Assembly: GCA_945787625.1 (NCBI GenBank) | Contig: CALZJL010000105.1 | Coordinates: forward strand, 1 to 5,173 | Origin: an uncultured Prevotellaceae bacterium | GTDB taxonomy: Bacteria > Bacteroidota > Bacteroidia > Bacteroidales > Bacteroidaceae | DNA: 5,173 nt | Reading direction: 5' to 3' | Shown: piece after piece, positions 1 through 5,173 of the stretch | How the letters are laid out: every line of letters starts with the position of its first letter | Numbering within the stretch: the first letter of the stretch is position 1 | Position numbers and translations under genes: made by a program | Notes under the pieces: generated by a model | Told to the model about the DNA's origin: nothing | The model's input: the letters and a program-made list of their open reading frames with translations, nothing else | Database searches by the model: none

Positions 1-1294
1 TGCTGAGGAGGGATCGGCTGGTGGAATTGAGCTGGAGAGCGAAGATGGTGTTGTAGTCAGACCCTTTTGTTGTGCCTATCGTGCTGCTTTGCAAGTATGC
101 ACTACTCGTTGGGCTGACCGTGTTGTCGTCCTTGTAGCCTGTGAGGGGGATTAGTATACTGCTGTTCGCATATTCGCCCTTGCCAATGAGTCTGATACAC
201 TTCGTGCTGCCCACGGTCACGGTCTGCTTGTCTATGGTAGTGTTCTCTTTGAGTAGCTGAAGGTCTTTGGCGGTGGGTATGCACCAGCCTTCGGGCCAGT
301 TGACTTGCACGATGTCGTCTTCGGGCTGGAGGTCGCGGAGGTCCTTGTCGGCGTCAGTGTTGTATTTTTTGTAGATGTCCTTCTTGTAGACGTCGCTGGC
401 GAAGTAGTCATTTATGGAGAATGTCTCCTTTTCCTCGAGATAGCCCCATGCCAGACGTATACCAGGGCTTGTGTTGCACTTGTCGAGATATGCGTTTTCA
501 TCTATCGGGGCGCGGTTGTATGTCAAGACGTCTACCTTCGTCTCTGCTCCGTAGTTGAAGGGGCTCCAAAGCAACTTGTAGGTCACTTGCTGCGACACAC
601 CGCCTACGGTCTCTGTCACTGTCTTTCTGATACCCAAATCCACAGCCAGGTCATTGATGTGCCTTATGACGATATCCTTTCGGTCGGCAGGAGTAAAGTT
701 GTAGCGTTCCTTCAGCACGGGACGGATATTGGTACCCTGATACCGATTTAGGGAGATGGTACTCATAGATGATGTGTTGTAGTGCAGTATTGTGCAATAG
801 GCATAGCTGCCGAGATTGGCTGACATGTAGTAAAGACGCTGGAGGTCCGAAATGGTTGAATTGTTGGCAAAGCCGTTGGTCAGCATGGTTATCTCCTTGC
901 CGTTGATTTTACTCCTAAAGGTCAGTTTGCTGACGTCTTTGGCCAGTTCGTCGCTATGGATGGTCTCAATGCTGACAATATCTGTGTTGTCTATAAACTC
1001 CTTGAAGTCGTCGGCACTGGGCAATGTCCAATGTCCGCCCCAATATTGGGCGACTGGGTCATACACTGTTCCTGCTATATTGACAGGCAACAGAGACTTA
1101 TTTTCGTCGCGATACGGATCATTGATGTATGAGTCATAGCTGTATGTGTCTTTCTCATAGAGCTCGCCCCAGGCAAGACGCTTGCCGAGCTGGCCTTTTG
1201 CAACTGCGATGGCAGCTTCGTCCATGTAGGTGTCGGTCTCGGTGCCGAGATTGACAGGGCTCCACATGACTCCCGACGGGAATCCGAGGTCTAC
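1..1294 (-). repeat. Tandem pair of diverged Fib_succ_major-like domains within one protein
   Basis: Copy 1 covers about 1294-704 (residues 269-465) and copy 2 about 643-1 (residues 486 onward, cut by the window edge). Shared landmarks in the same order are VDLG, LxWSPxNxGxE, LAWGxL, GxWxxP or EGWCIP followed by an acidic/Leu helix, a Tyr-led Ser-rich strand, and RPV (copy 1 only; copy 2 not reached). Copy 2 lacks the FPSG tripeptide and carries an insert there (residues about 490-508). It also has no IAGTxYD motif. The similarity is at protein level only; no long DNA identity is visible, so the duplication is old. Confidence 0.75.
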
Positions 1295-2098
1295 GGCACA
1301 ACGCTCGTCCATACGGTAGGTGTAGACGATGGAATGCCTGCCGTTCTCGATTACGACGTCGTCACAGTGGTAGGCAAACTCTTTGATACCCGTGAGACTA
1401 TCGCCTATGGTATACCTACCATTGACTGACATGGCTGACGGTGTCGTTGCATCGAGGATATAGCGGTAGTGCTCTACGCCGTTGTCGTCGATGGTCTTTG
1501 TATACTTGTATGCCGAGGTCCAGTCGCCGATGTGGCTCTGAGTAAAAGAGTGGTGTATCTCAATCTTGGCATAGCGGTGACGGAATGCCAGGGTTGTCAC
1601 GGCATTGGTCTGGGGCGATGTGATTTCGGTGTACATCCAGTCGACAGCAGCCTGTGTGCTCTGATCGTCGGCTGGTGCGGTCAGACGGCTCTGTATGTCG
1701 GCGGTGTTCGTGCAGGCGTCGAAGTCGGCGGAATAGGGATAGTAGGCCACATAGCGGTAGCCGAGCTTGTGAACTACCTCGGTGATGTCGGAGGCGAGGT
1801 TCCATGCCTTGCCGTCGGGGGTGGTGAGTCTGATGTTTCTTGCGCTTTTGCCGTCGATGTTGCTTACGAAATGGCCGTCGGCATCTATGATGAACAATCC
1901 GAATGAGTCGCCTGCCTTGAAGTCGCGTGTCACGCTGTTGTCCGTGACATCAATCCCCTGGCCTCGTGTCTGCGGGCTATCTATGACTGTTGCCTCAAAC
2001 TTCATGACATAGCCGCTGCCTTGTTCGGGCGAGATAGTGGCCTCGTCGTCACAGGCCATGAGCATGAGTGGAATTATGATATATGCCAGATGCTTCAT
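1..2098 (-). CDS. Fimbrillin-like surface lipoprotein with two tandem Fib_succ_major-like domains (3' end outside window)
   Basis: Reading from the ATG at 2098-2096, 699 codons run without a stop to the window edge, so the C-terminus is missing. Residues 1-16 form a lipoprotein signal (MKHLAYIIIPLMLMAC) with lipobox LMAC; Cys16 is followed by Asp-Asp-Glu, resembling the acidic surface-export signal of Bacteroidota lipoproteins. Residues about 20-265 resemble the fimbrillin/Mfa-like family: a Thr-Arg pair at 44-45, FKAGDSFGLFI at 60-70, YPYSADFDAC around 120-128, DDQSTQ at 144-149 and LAFRHRYAKIEI around 170-181. A first C-terminal domain spans about 269-465 (VDLGFPSGVMW, LAWGEL, IAGTVYD, GHWTLP, NIRPVLKER). 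A second, more diverged copy begins near 486 (VDLG, LLWSPFNYGAE, LAWGYL, EGWCIPT, LQSST). Its final RPV-type strand should lie just past the window. It is the last of three co-oriented paralogues seen here. A cell-surface adhesin or pilus accessory subunit is the likely role by inference; the ligand is unknown. Confidence 0.87.
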   Translation of the reverse strand, partial: MKHLAYIIIPLMLMACDDEATISPEQGSGYVMKFEATVIDSPQTRGQGIDVTDNSVTRDFKAGDSFGLFIIDADGHFVSNIDGKSARNIRLTTPDGKAWNLASDITEVVHKLGYRYVAYYPYSADFDACTNTADIQSRLTAPADDQSTQAAVDWMYTEITSPQTNAVTTLAFRHRYAKIEIHHSFTQSHIGDWTSAYKYTKTIDDNGVEHYRYILDATTPSAMSVNGRYTIGDSLTGIKEFAYHCDDVVIENGRHSIVYTYRMDERCAVDLGFPSGVMWSPVNLGTETDTYMDEAAIAVAKGQLGKRLAWGELYEKDTYSYDSYINDPYRDENKSLLPVNIAGTVYDPVAQYWGGHWTLPSADDFKEFIDNTDIVSIETIHSDELAKDVSKLTFRSKINGKEITMLTNGFANNSTISDLQRLYYMSANLGSYAYCTILHYNTSSMSTISLNRYQGTNIRPVLKERYNFTPADRKDIVIRHINDLAVDLGIRKTVTETVGGVSQQVTYKLLWSPFNYGAETKVDVLTYNRAPIDENAYLDKCNTSPGIRLAWGYLEEKETFSINDYFASDVYKKDIYKKYNTDADKDLRDLQPEDDIVQVNWPEGWCIPTAKDLQLLKENTTIDKQTVTVGSTKCIRLIGKGEYANSSILIPLTGYKDDNTVSPTSSAYLQSSTIGTTKGSDYNTIFALQLNSTSRSLLS
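2051..2098 (-). other. Lipoprotein signal peptide of the two-domain protein
   Basis: Residues 1-16 are MKHLAYIIIPLMLMAC with lipobox LMAC and Cys16 as the lipidation site. Asp17-Asp18-Glu19 follow directly. In Bacteroidota, an acidic run just after the lipidated Cys is known to direct lipoproteins to the outer face of the outer membrane. Confidence 0.85.
2095..2098 (-). promoter_or_regulatory. ATGA stop-start overlap linking two paralogous genes
   Basis: The TGA stop of the 633-residue gene (2097-2095) overlaps the ATG of the next gene (2098-2096). Upstream of this ATG the sequence GTAGAACAACG has no convincing Shine-Dalgarno match. The start is nevertheless fixed by the immediate lipoprotein signal peptide. 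The arrangement suggests translation by termination and reinitiation, giving matched amounts of the two lipoproteins. Confidence 0.8.
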
Positions 2099-3996
2099 CG
2101 TTGTTCTACATTTATTCGTATGGTACTGCGCGTCTCTGGGTTGGTGTTCCAGTTTCGTCCGCCATAGACGGGGCGTATGAGCATGCCTGTGTAGCGGTGT
2201 CCGTTTTGGGTGAGCCCCGTCAGCACTATGGTATTGCCGTTGTGGTCTTTATAGCTGGAGGTCTTTTTTTGGGGTGTCACCTTGGTTATCTTGCCAGTGG
2301 TGTCATCTATGGTCAGTTTGGTCTCGAGCTCCATATAGCTTGAGCAGTCGCGATGATCGTGAGAGGCTGAGGATGCAAAATAATACATTCCGCCATAGTC
2401 AGAGTTGTATTTGCTGGTCGACACCAGACCGTGGTACGAACGGGATTTTGTCGCAAGCATATCTATGCTCCAGTCGCTCCACGTACCGCCTGGGAAGTAG
2501 AGCACCTCACCATTTATCTTGCTGGTAAACTTGAATATGGGGACTATATAGCGATAGGGGCGTACCTTGTCAGTCCCGAAATATTCGGAATTGTCGGGGT
2601 GCAGATTGACGTAATTGTGCTCTGCGTCTTTCTCGGCAATCCAGGGAGCATAACGCACGTTGTCTTCATAATATATGTCATAGACCTCTATGTCGCAGTT
2701 TCTCATCAGCTCGTCTACCTCGTTCTCGTTGGGTATGCGCCACTCTCCTTTCCAAAGCTTGTTGCGGACTACGTCGTATTCTGTGCCCGCAATGTTGCCG
2801 TCGATGTTGGCATAGGAGTACGTGCGGTCTACGTATGTCTCAGGGTAATAGCCTTTGTCCGAGCCTGATTTGAGCGGAGTGACAGACTGTGTGCTGCCGC
2901 TTGTCACTATGGAATCGCCAGTGGCGATTATCCTGCCAGTCTCTGCATTGAAGAGTACTGAAGGCTTGCCGTACTTGGTCGTCAGTTCGCCCCATGAGTA
3001 GTAGTCGCCACGGTCAAAGCAGGCATGCAGTTCGCTGGCCATGAGTTCTGTCTTTTCATTGCCGTCGGCATCATACCACTTGCCCCCTCTTTGGGCCTGT
3101 TCTGACGCTGACTCGGTGCCAAGGTTGTGGTTAGCCCATATACATCCTGAGGGGAAGCCCATGTCGACGCCTGCTGTCTTGTAGGACTCTGTGGGCTGGG
3201 CGGAGATGCTGACATAGAGAGAGCCGTTTTCCTTCAGGTCGATATTGGTCTGCCAGTAGGAATAGCCTATGATTTCGTTGTCATCGCCCTCTGCCGTATG
3301 TTTTGACAGGGCGGTACCGTATACTTCGACATTGTCTTTGGGTATGAGGATATAACTGTACACTTCCGCGCCTTTAGACTTGTACATCTGCTGGAGCTTG
3401 ACGGGATGCTCGACGTCCAGTTCTGATGCTCCGCCATTGTAGAAAATCTTAAGCTGGCTCATGGCGTGGGTAAACGTCAGTCTGAGAGAGGCTCCTTCGT
3501 GCTGCGGATTTTTGCATACCAAGAGGTCGGCGGCATTGTATTTCTCTTGTGTCGACTGGTCGGAGTACAGGGTGGCATACACTTCCTTGTACTTGCGGGT
3601 TATGTCGTCGGCTGACTTGCAACCGTCATATATGCTGCTATATGGCGCGTAGGCAAAATATTTGCAGTCGTCATCGTAATATACATCGGATGCAGTCACA
3701 TTGCCACTGGCATCCACGCGATAGGCCAGTCCTGTCTTCTGTATAACATATCTGATGTTGTCGGCTATCAGCGCTCCGTCCTTGTCGACGACGAAGAGCC
3801 CGAGGTCATCGCCTACGGCAAACGAAGTGCTCACCCCATTGTTGATTGAGGCCCTTGTGGATACTCCGTTGATATCCTGGCCATATGATGCGACGCTGAC
3901 AACTATCGCCAGTTCTGGCTTGCTGTCTTCCAGCATGGTTTCTGCGCTGCAGGCGACGAGACACATCAGAATTGGTAGCAGTATTGTCTTGTTCAT
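2095..3996 (-). CDS. Fimbrillin-like surface lipoprotein with an expanded C-terminal Fib_succ_major-like domain
   Basis: This complete 633-residue protein starts with a lipoprotein signal, residues 1-16, ending in lipobox LVAC (Cys16). That start also has a purine-rich ribosome-binding site and sits 3 bp after the preceding gene, so it is well supported. Residues about 25-270 look fimbrillin-like: Thr47-Arg48-Ala49, FAVGDDLGLFVVD at 59-71, YFAYAPYSS at 113-121, DQSTQ at 146-150 and LTFTHAMSQLKIFY at 173-186. Many of these line up with the downstream paralogue. The C-terminal part from about 277 to 612 carries the surface-domain motifs in order: VDMGFPSG (277-284), IWANHNLG, YYSWGEL (332-338), IAGTEYD (402-408), GEWRIP (417-422), YYFASS (538-543) and LIRPVYG (606-612). 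It is much longer than the usual 175-200 residues of such domains because of long inserts. A 21-residue polar tail follows. The role is inferred to be a surface adhesin or pilus tip/accessory component; no catalytic motif is recognised. Confidence 0.93.
   Translation of the reverse strand: MNKTILLPILMCLVACSAETMLEDSKPELAIVVSVASYGQDINGVSTRASINNGVSTSFAVGDDLGLFVVDKDGALIADNIRYVIQKTGLAYRVDASGNVTASDVYYDDDCKYFAYAPYSSIYDGCKSADDITRKYKEVYATLYSDQSTQEKYNAADLLVCKNPQHEGASLRLTFTHAMSQLKIFYNGGASELDVEHPVKLQQMYKSKGAEVYSYILIPKDNVEVYGTALSKHTAEGDDNEIIGYSYWQTNIDLKENGSLYVSISAQPTESYKTAGVDMGFPSGCIWANHNLGTESASEQAQRGGKWYDADGNEKTELMASELHACFDRGDYYSWGELTTKYGKPSVLFNAETGRIIATGDSIVTSGSTQSVTPLKSGSDKGYYPETYVDRTYSYANIDGNIAGTEYDVVRNKLWKGEWRIPNENEVDELMRNCDIEVYDIYYEDNVRYAPWIAEKDAEHNYVNLHPDNSEYFGTDKVRPYRYIVPIFKFTSKINGEVLYFPGGTWSDWSIDMLATKSRSYHGLVSTSKYNSDYGGMYYFASSASHDHRDCSSYMELETKLTIDDTTGKITKVTPQKKTSSYKDHNGNTIVLTGLTQNGHRYTGMLIRPVYGGRNWNTNPETRSTIRINVEQR
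2161..3168 (-). other. Expanded Fib_succ_major-like domain of the 633-aa protein
   Basis: This region encodes residues 277-612. All landmark motifs are present and in order, but the spacing is enlarged: about 38 residues between NLG and YYSWGE, about 64 between SWGEL and IAGT, about 115 between WRIP and YYFASS, and about 65 between YYFASS and RPV. The inserts are rich in Asp, Lys, Tyr and Ser, as expected for surface loops. Confidence 0.7.
3949..3996 (-). other. Lipoprotein signal peptide of the 633-aa protein
   Basis: Residues 1-16 are MNKTILLPILMCLVAC: a short basic start, a hydrophobic core and lipobox LVAC with Cys16 as the lipidation site for signal peptidase II. The residues after it, Ser-Ala-Glu-Thr, are only weakly acidic, so surface display is less clear from the signal alone than for the downstream paralogue. 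Confidence 0.85.
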
Positions 3997-3999
3997 GGC

Positions 4000-5173
4000 T
4001 TATTTCCTTTCTTTCAATAACACTGGCCTTATGGCATATCCGTTGTATCGCTTGCAGGGCTGCATGGCCTGTTTATGGTCGGACATGTGTCCGTCTCCGC
4101 TGCCGGGCTCCACGTTGTATGTCGTCACGAAGGCTGATGACTCTTCTTCGGCTCCTGCCACGGCGCTGCATGGCGTTGATGTCCAGTAGCAGCACACGGC
4201 CTTGTTGATTTTCTTGTATGTATGGTCTGTCTCGTCAAGACCGGAATATCCTGTGATGGGGAAATAGATGATTCCGACAGGTTTGTTGTCTTCACCTGTT
4301 TTCCTTACCTCCCACACCGAGGCATCGAAGTCGAGGTTTTCTTCCGATGCGTCTCCGCTTGTGACTTTTTTCACGGTCTTCCATGTCCAGGTGCAGTTGT
4401 TGATGATATCCATCCACATATCTTTCGTGGGCATGCTCCACAGCCAGTAGCCGTTGCCCAACGATGTACGTACGGCATCGTGTACAGTGCCTCTGATATC
4501 GGCGGAAGCGGTACCATTGTATCCTTTGGGGGAATATTGCGATGCGTCTTTCTCTGACACTTCGCCCCATGCGTAGTGACTGCCTGTCTCGATTGACTCC
4601 ACGGCCCCGAGATTGCATGTGGCCCACAGCACGTCGTAGTCCTTGCCGTCGATAGTGGTGGTCATGTCGAGACTCACGAAGACCATCTGGGCAGAGGTAC
4701 TGCCTGTCTGATGCCATATCGACTCGGGCGACACGATGATGTTGAGCGATTCGGCATTGTCGGTATTGTAGGTGGTGCAGCGTGCTATATCTATCGTGTT
4801 GAGACGTATTTCTTTTTCTTCCAGCGTGAAATTGAAGGTGTAGAGATTTCCTGCCTCAAACTTGTGGTTGGTGATCACGTCTGTATCGAGCTGCAGCTGG
4901 TAGGTGAGGTAGTTGGTGTCGATGGTGAACTTCAGGGGCACGTGTCCGAAATCGCCGTCGAGGGGGAAACACATATTGTAGAAGACTCCCCTTTGAGTGC
5001 GCGGTATCGTCACGTCGTCTATGTCGGTCGTGAGCCTGTCGTAGTAGCCTGACTTGTCGGCTTGTTCGGAGATGGTGCCGTCGGCGAAGCGTAACACGTT
5101 GGGGAATAGGGGAGTGCCGTCGGCGGACTCCATCTTGATGTCTGTGATGATGATGTCTGACGTGATGGCGTTG
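4000..5173 (-). CDS. Fimbrillin-like protein with one C-terminal Fib_succ_major-like domain (5' end outside window)
   Basis: The frame is open to the window edge: 13 codons lie upstream of the first in-window Met (codon 5133-5131). That Met falls inside a continuous beta-strand-like segment with no signal peptide, so it is very unlikely to be the true start. About 390 residues are visible. Numbering from that Met, residues 1-135 look like the second half of a fimbrillin/Mfa-like domain, especially KFEAGNLYTFNFTL at 91-104, which matches the family's closing strand pattern. Residues about 152-373 are a Fib_succ_major-like domain: DVLWATCNLGA (167-177), HYAWGEV (186-192), IRGTVHD (213-219), YWLWSMPTKDMW (229-240), NNCTWTW (245-251), FPITGYSG (291-298), CYWTSTP (315-321) and YAIRPVL (366-372). 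The usual PSG tripeptide of the opening motif is replaced by a longer Thr/Asp/Gly-rich linker. It is the first of the three genes in transcription order. A lipoprotein signal is expected upstream but cannot be seen. Surface binding is inferred. Confidence 0.9.
   Translation of the reverse strand, partial: NAITSDIIITDIKMESADGTPLFPNVLRFADGTISEQADKSGYYDRLTTDIDDVTIPRTQRGVFYNMCFPLDGDFGHVPLKFTIDTNYLTYQLQLDTDVITNHKFEAGNLYTFNFTLEEKEIRLNTIDIARCTTYNTDNAESLNIIVSPESIWHQTGSTSAQMVFVSLDMTTTIDGKDYDVLWATCNLGAVESIETGSHYAWGEVSEKDASQYSPKGYNGTASADIRGTVHDAVRTSLGNGYWLWSMPTKDMWMDIINNCTWTWKTVKKVTSGDASEENLDFDASVWEVRKTGEDNKPVGIIYFPITGYSGLDETDHTYKKINKAVCCYWTSTPCSAVAGAEEESSAFVTTYNVEPGSGDGHMSDHKQAMQPCKRYNGYAIRPVLLKERK
4003..4010 (-). 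promoter_or_regulatory. Ribosome-binding site for the 633-aa lipoprotein gene
   Basis: On the minus strand AAAGGAAA lies 6 bases before the ATG at 3996, with the GGA core 8 bases away. It lies within the last codons of the preceding gene, just before its TAA stop. The spacing is good and it supports this start. Bacteroidota depend little on such sites, so its strength is uncertain. Confidence 0.55.
4015..4680 (-). other. Fib_succ_major-like domain of the upstream gene
   Basis: This region encodes about residues 152-373, counting from the in-window Met. It is the most canonical in length (about 220 residues) and has the clear LWATCNLGA, YAWGEV, WSMPTKDMW, CTWTW, YWTST and RPVL motifs. Its VDLGxPSG opening is altered to VSLD plus a linker. 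Confidence 0.75.

Noticed and set aside
1039..1050. Perfect 12-bp palindrome CCCAATATTGGG
   Set aside because: It lies inside coding sequence for Ala-Gln-Tyr-Trp next to a conserved motif; there is no second copy or promoter context, so chance is the simpler explanation.
305..1906. Plus-strand open frames of 95-148 codons (305-751, 852-1139, 1469-1906)
   Set aside because: They lie opposite the continuous minus-strand lipoprotein frame, show no family motifs or plausible start signals, and have the low-complexity Val/Leu-rich make-up expected of an antisense shadow.
1..2098. Suspected pseudogene or frameshift, because no stop-bounded frame covers 1-2098
   Set aside because: A codon-by-codon reading from the ATG at 2098 gives an unbroken frame to the window edge with conserved motifs throughout; the gene is simply cut by the window.
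3997..4020. Possible promoter or terminator between the first two genes
   Set aside because: Only 3 bp separate stop and start; no Bacteroidota -7 motif (TAnnTTTG) and no hairpin with a T-run are visible.
102..4717. Minus-strand open frames 102-284, 1560-1805, 2982-3215 and 4292-4717
   Set aside because: They overlap the real genes in a different frame on the same strand. Their Arg/His/Gln-rich translations are typical of frame shadows.
2083..5052. Further plus-strand open frames opposite the two upstream genes, including 2431-2868, 3755-4189, 4222-4557 and 4711-5052
   Set aside because: All are antisense to well-supported genes and have no recognisable domains; they arise from the codon bias of the real frames.
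5131..5133. ATG as the start of the upstream gene
   Set aside because: The frame stays open to the window edge, the Met falls within a fimbrillin-like strand region, and there is no signal peptide after it.
1..5173. Repeated GTCGTC/GCCGTCGG-like words across the window
   Set aside because: They are the complement of frequent GAC and GCC-GAC-GGC codons in Asp/Gly-rich surface proteins, not an array or phase-variation repeat.

Overview
This window looks like part of a genome from the Bacteroidales (Bacteroides, Prevotella, Muribaculaceae or a relative). It is read entirely from the minus strand as one tight block of three genes. The assignment rests on the protein families: fimbrillin-like lipoproteins and surface domains with VDLGxPSG, AWGE, WRxP and RPV motifs are typical of this order. 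The near-absence of classical Shine-Dalgarno sequence and the acidic residues after a lipoprotein cysteine also fit. Base composition is roughly balanced. The genus cannot be fixed from the sequence.

The order of transcription runs from high to low coordinates. (1) 5173-4000 is the 3' part of a secreted or surface protein; its start lies outside the window. It has the C-terminal part of a fimbrillin-like domain followed by one Fib_succ_major/DUF1566-like domain. (2) 3996-2095 is complete (633 aa): a lipoprotein signal peptide, a fimbrillin-like N-terminal half, and an unusually long copy of the same C-terminal domain. (3) 2098-1 is a third paralogue with lipoprotein signal, fimbrillin-like domain and two successive C-terminal domains; the 3' end lies outside the window, at least 699 codons are present, and no in-frame stop is seen.

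The genes are separated by 3 bp and by a 4-bp ATGA overlap, so they are almost certainly one operon with translational coupling. There is no intergenic stretch that could hold a promoter, terminator or RNA gene. Plus-strand open frames are shadows of these genes.

The likely theme is a set of cell-surface adhesins or pilus-tip/accessory subunits of the Bacteroidales type V pilus class. Each joins a pilin-like module to one or two lectin-fold-like modules. The pilus link and the adhesive function are inferences from domain similarity and from short sequence features (lipobox, Thr-Arg site near residue 45-48); no assembly gene is visible here.
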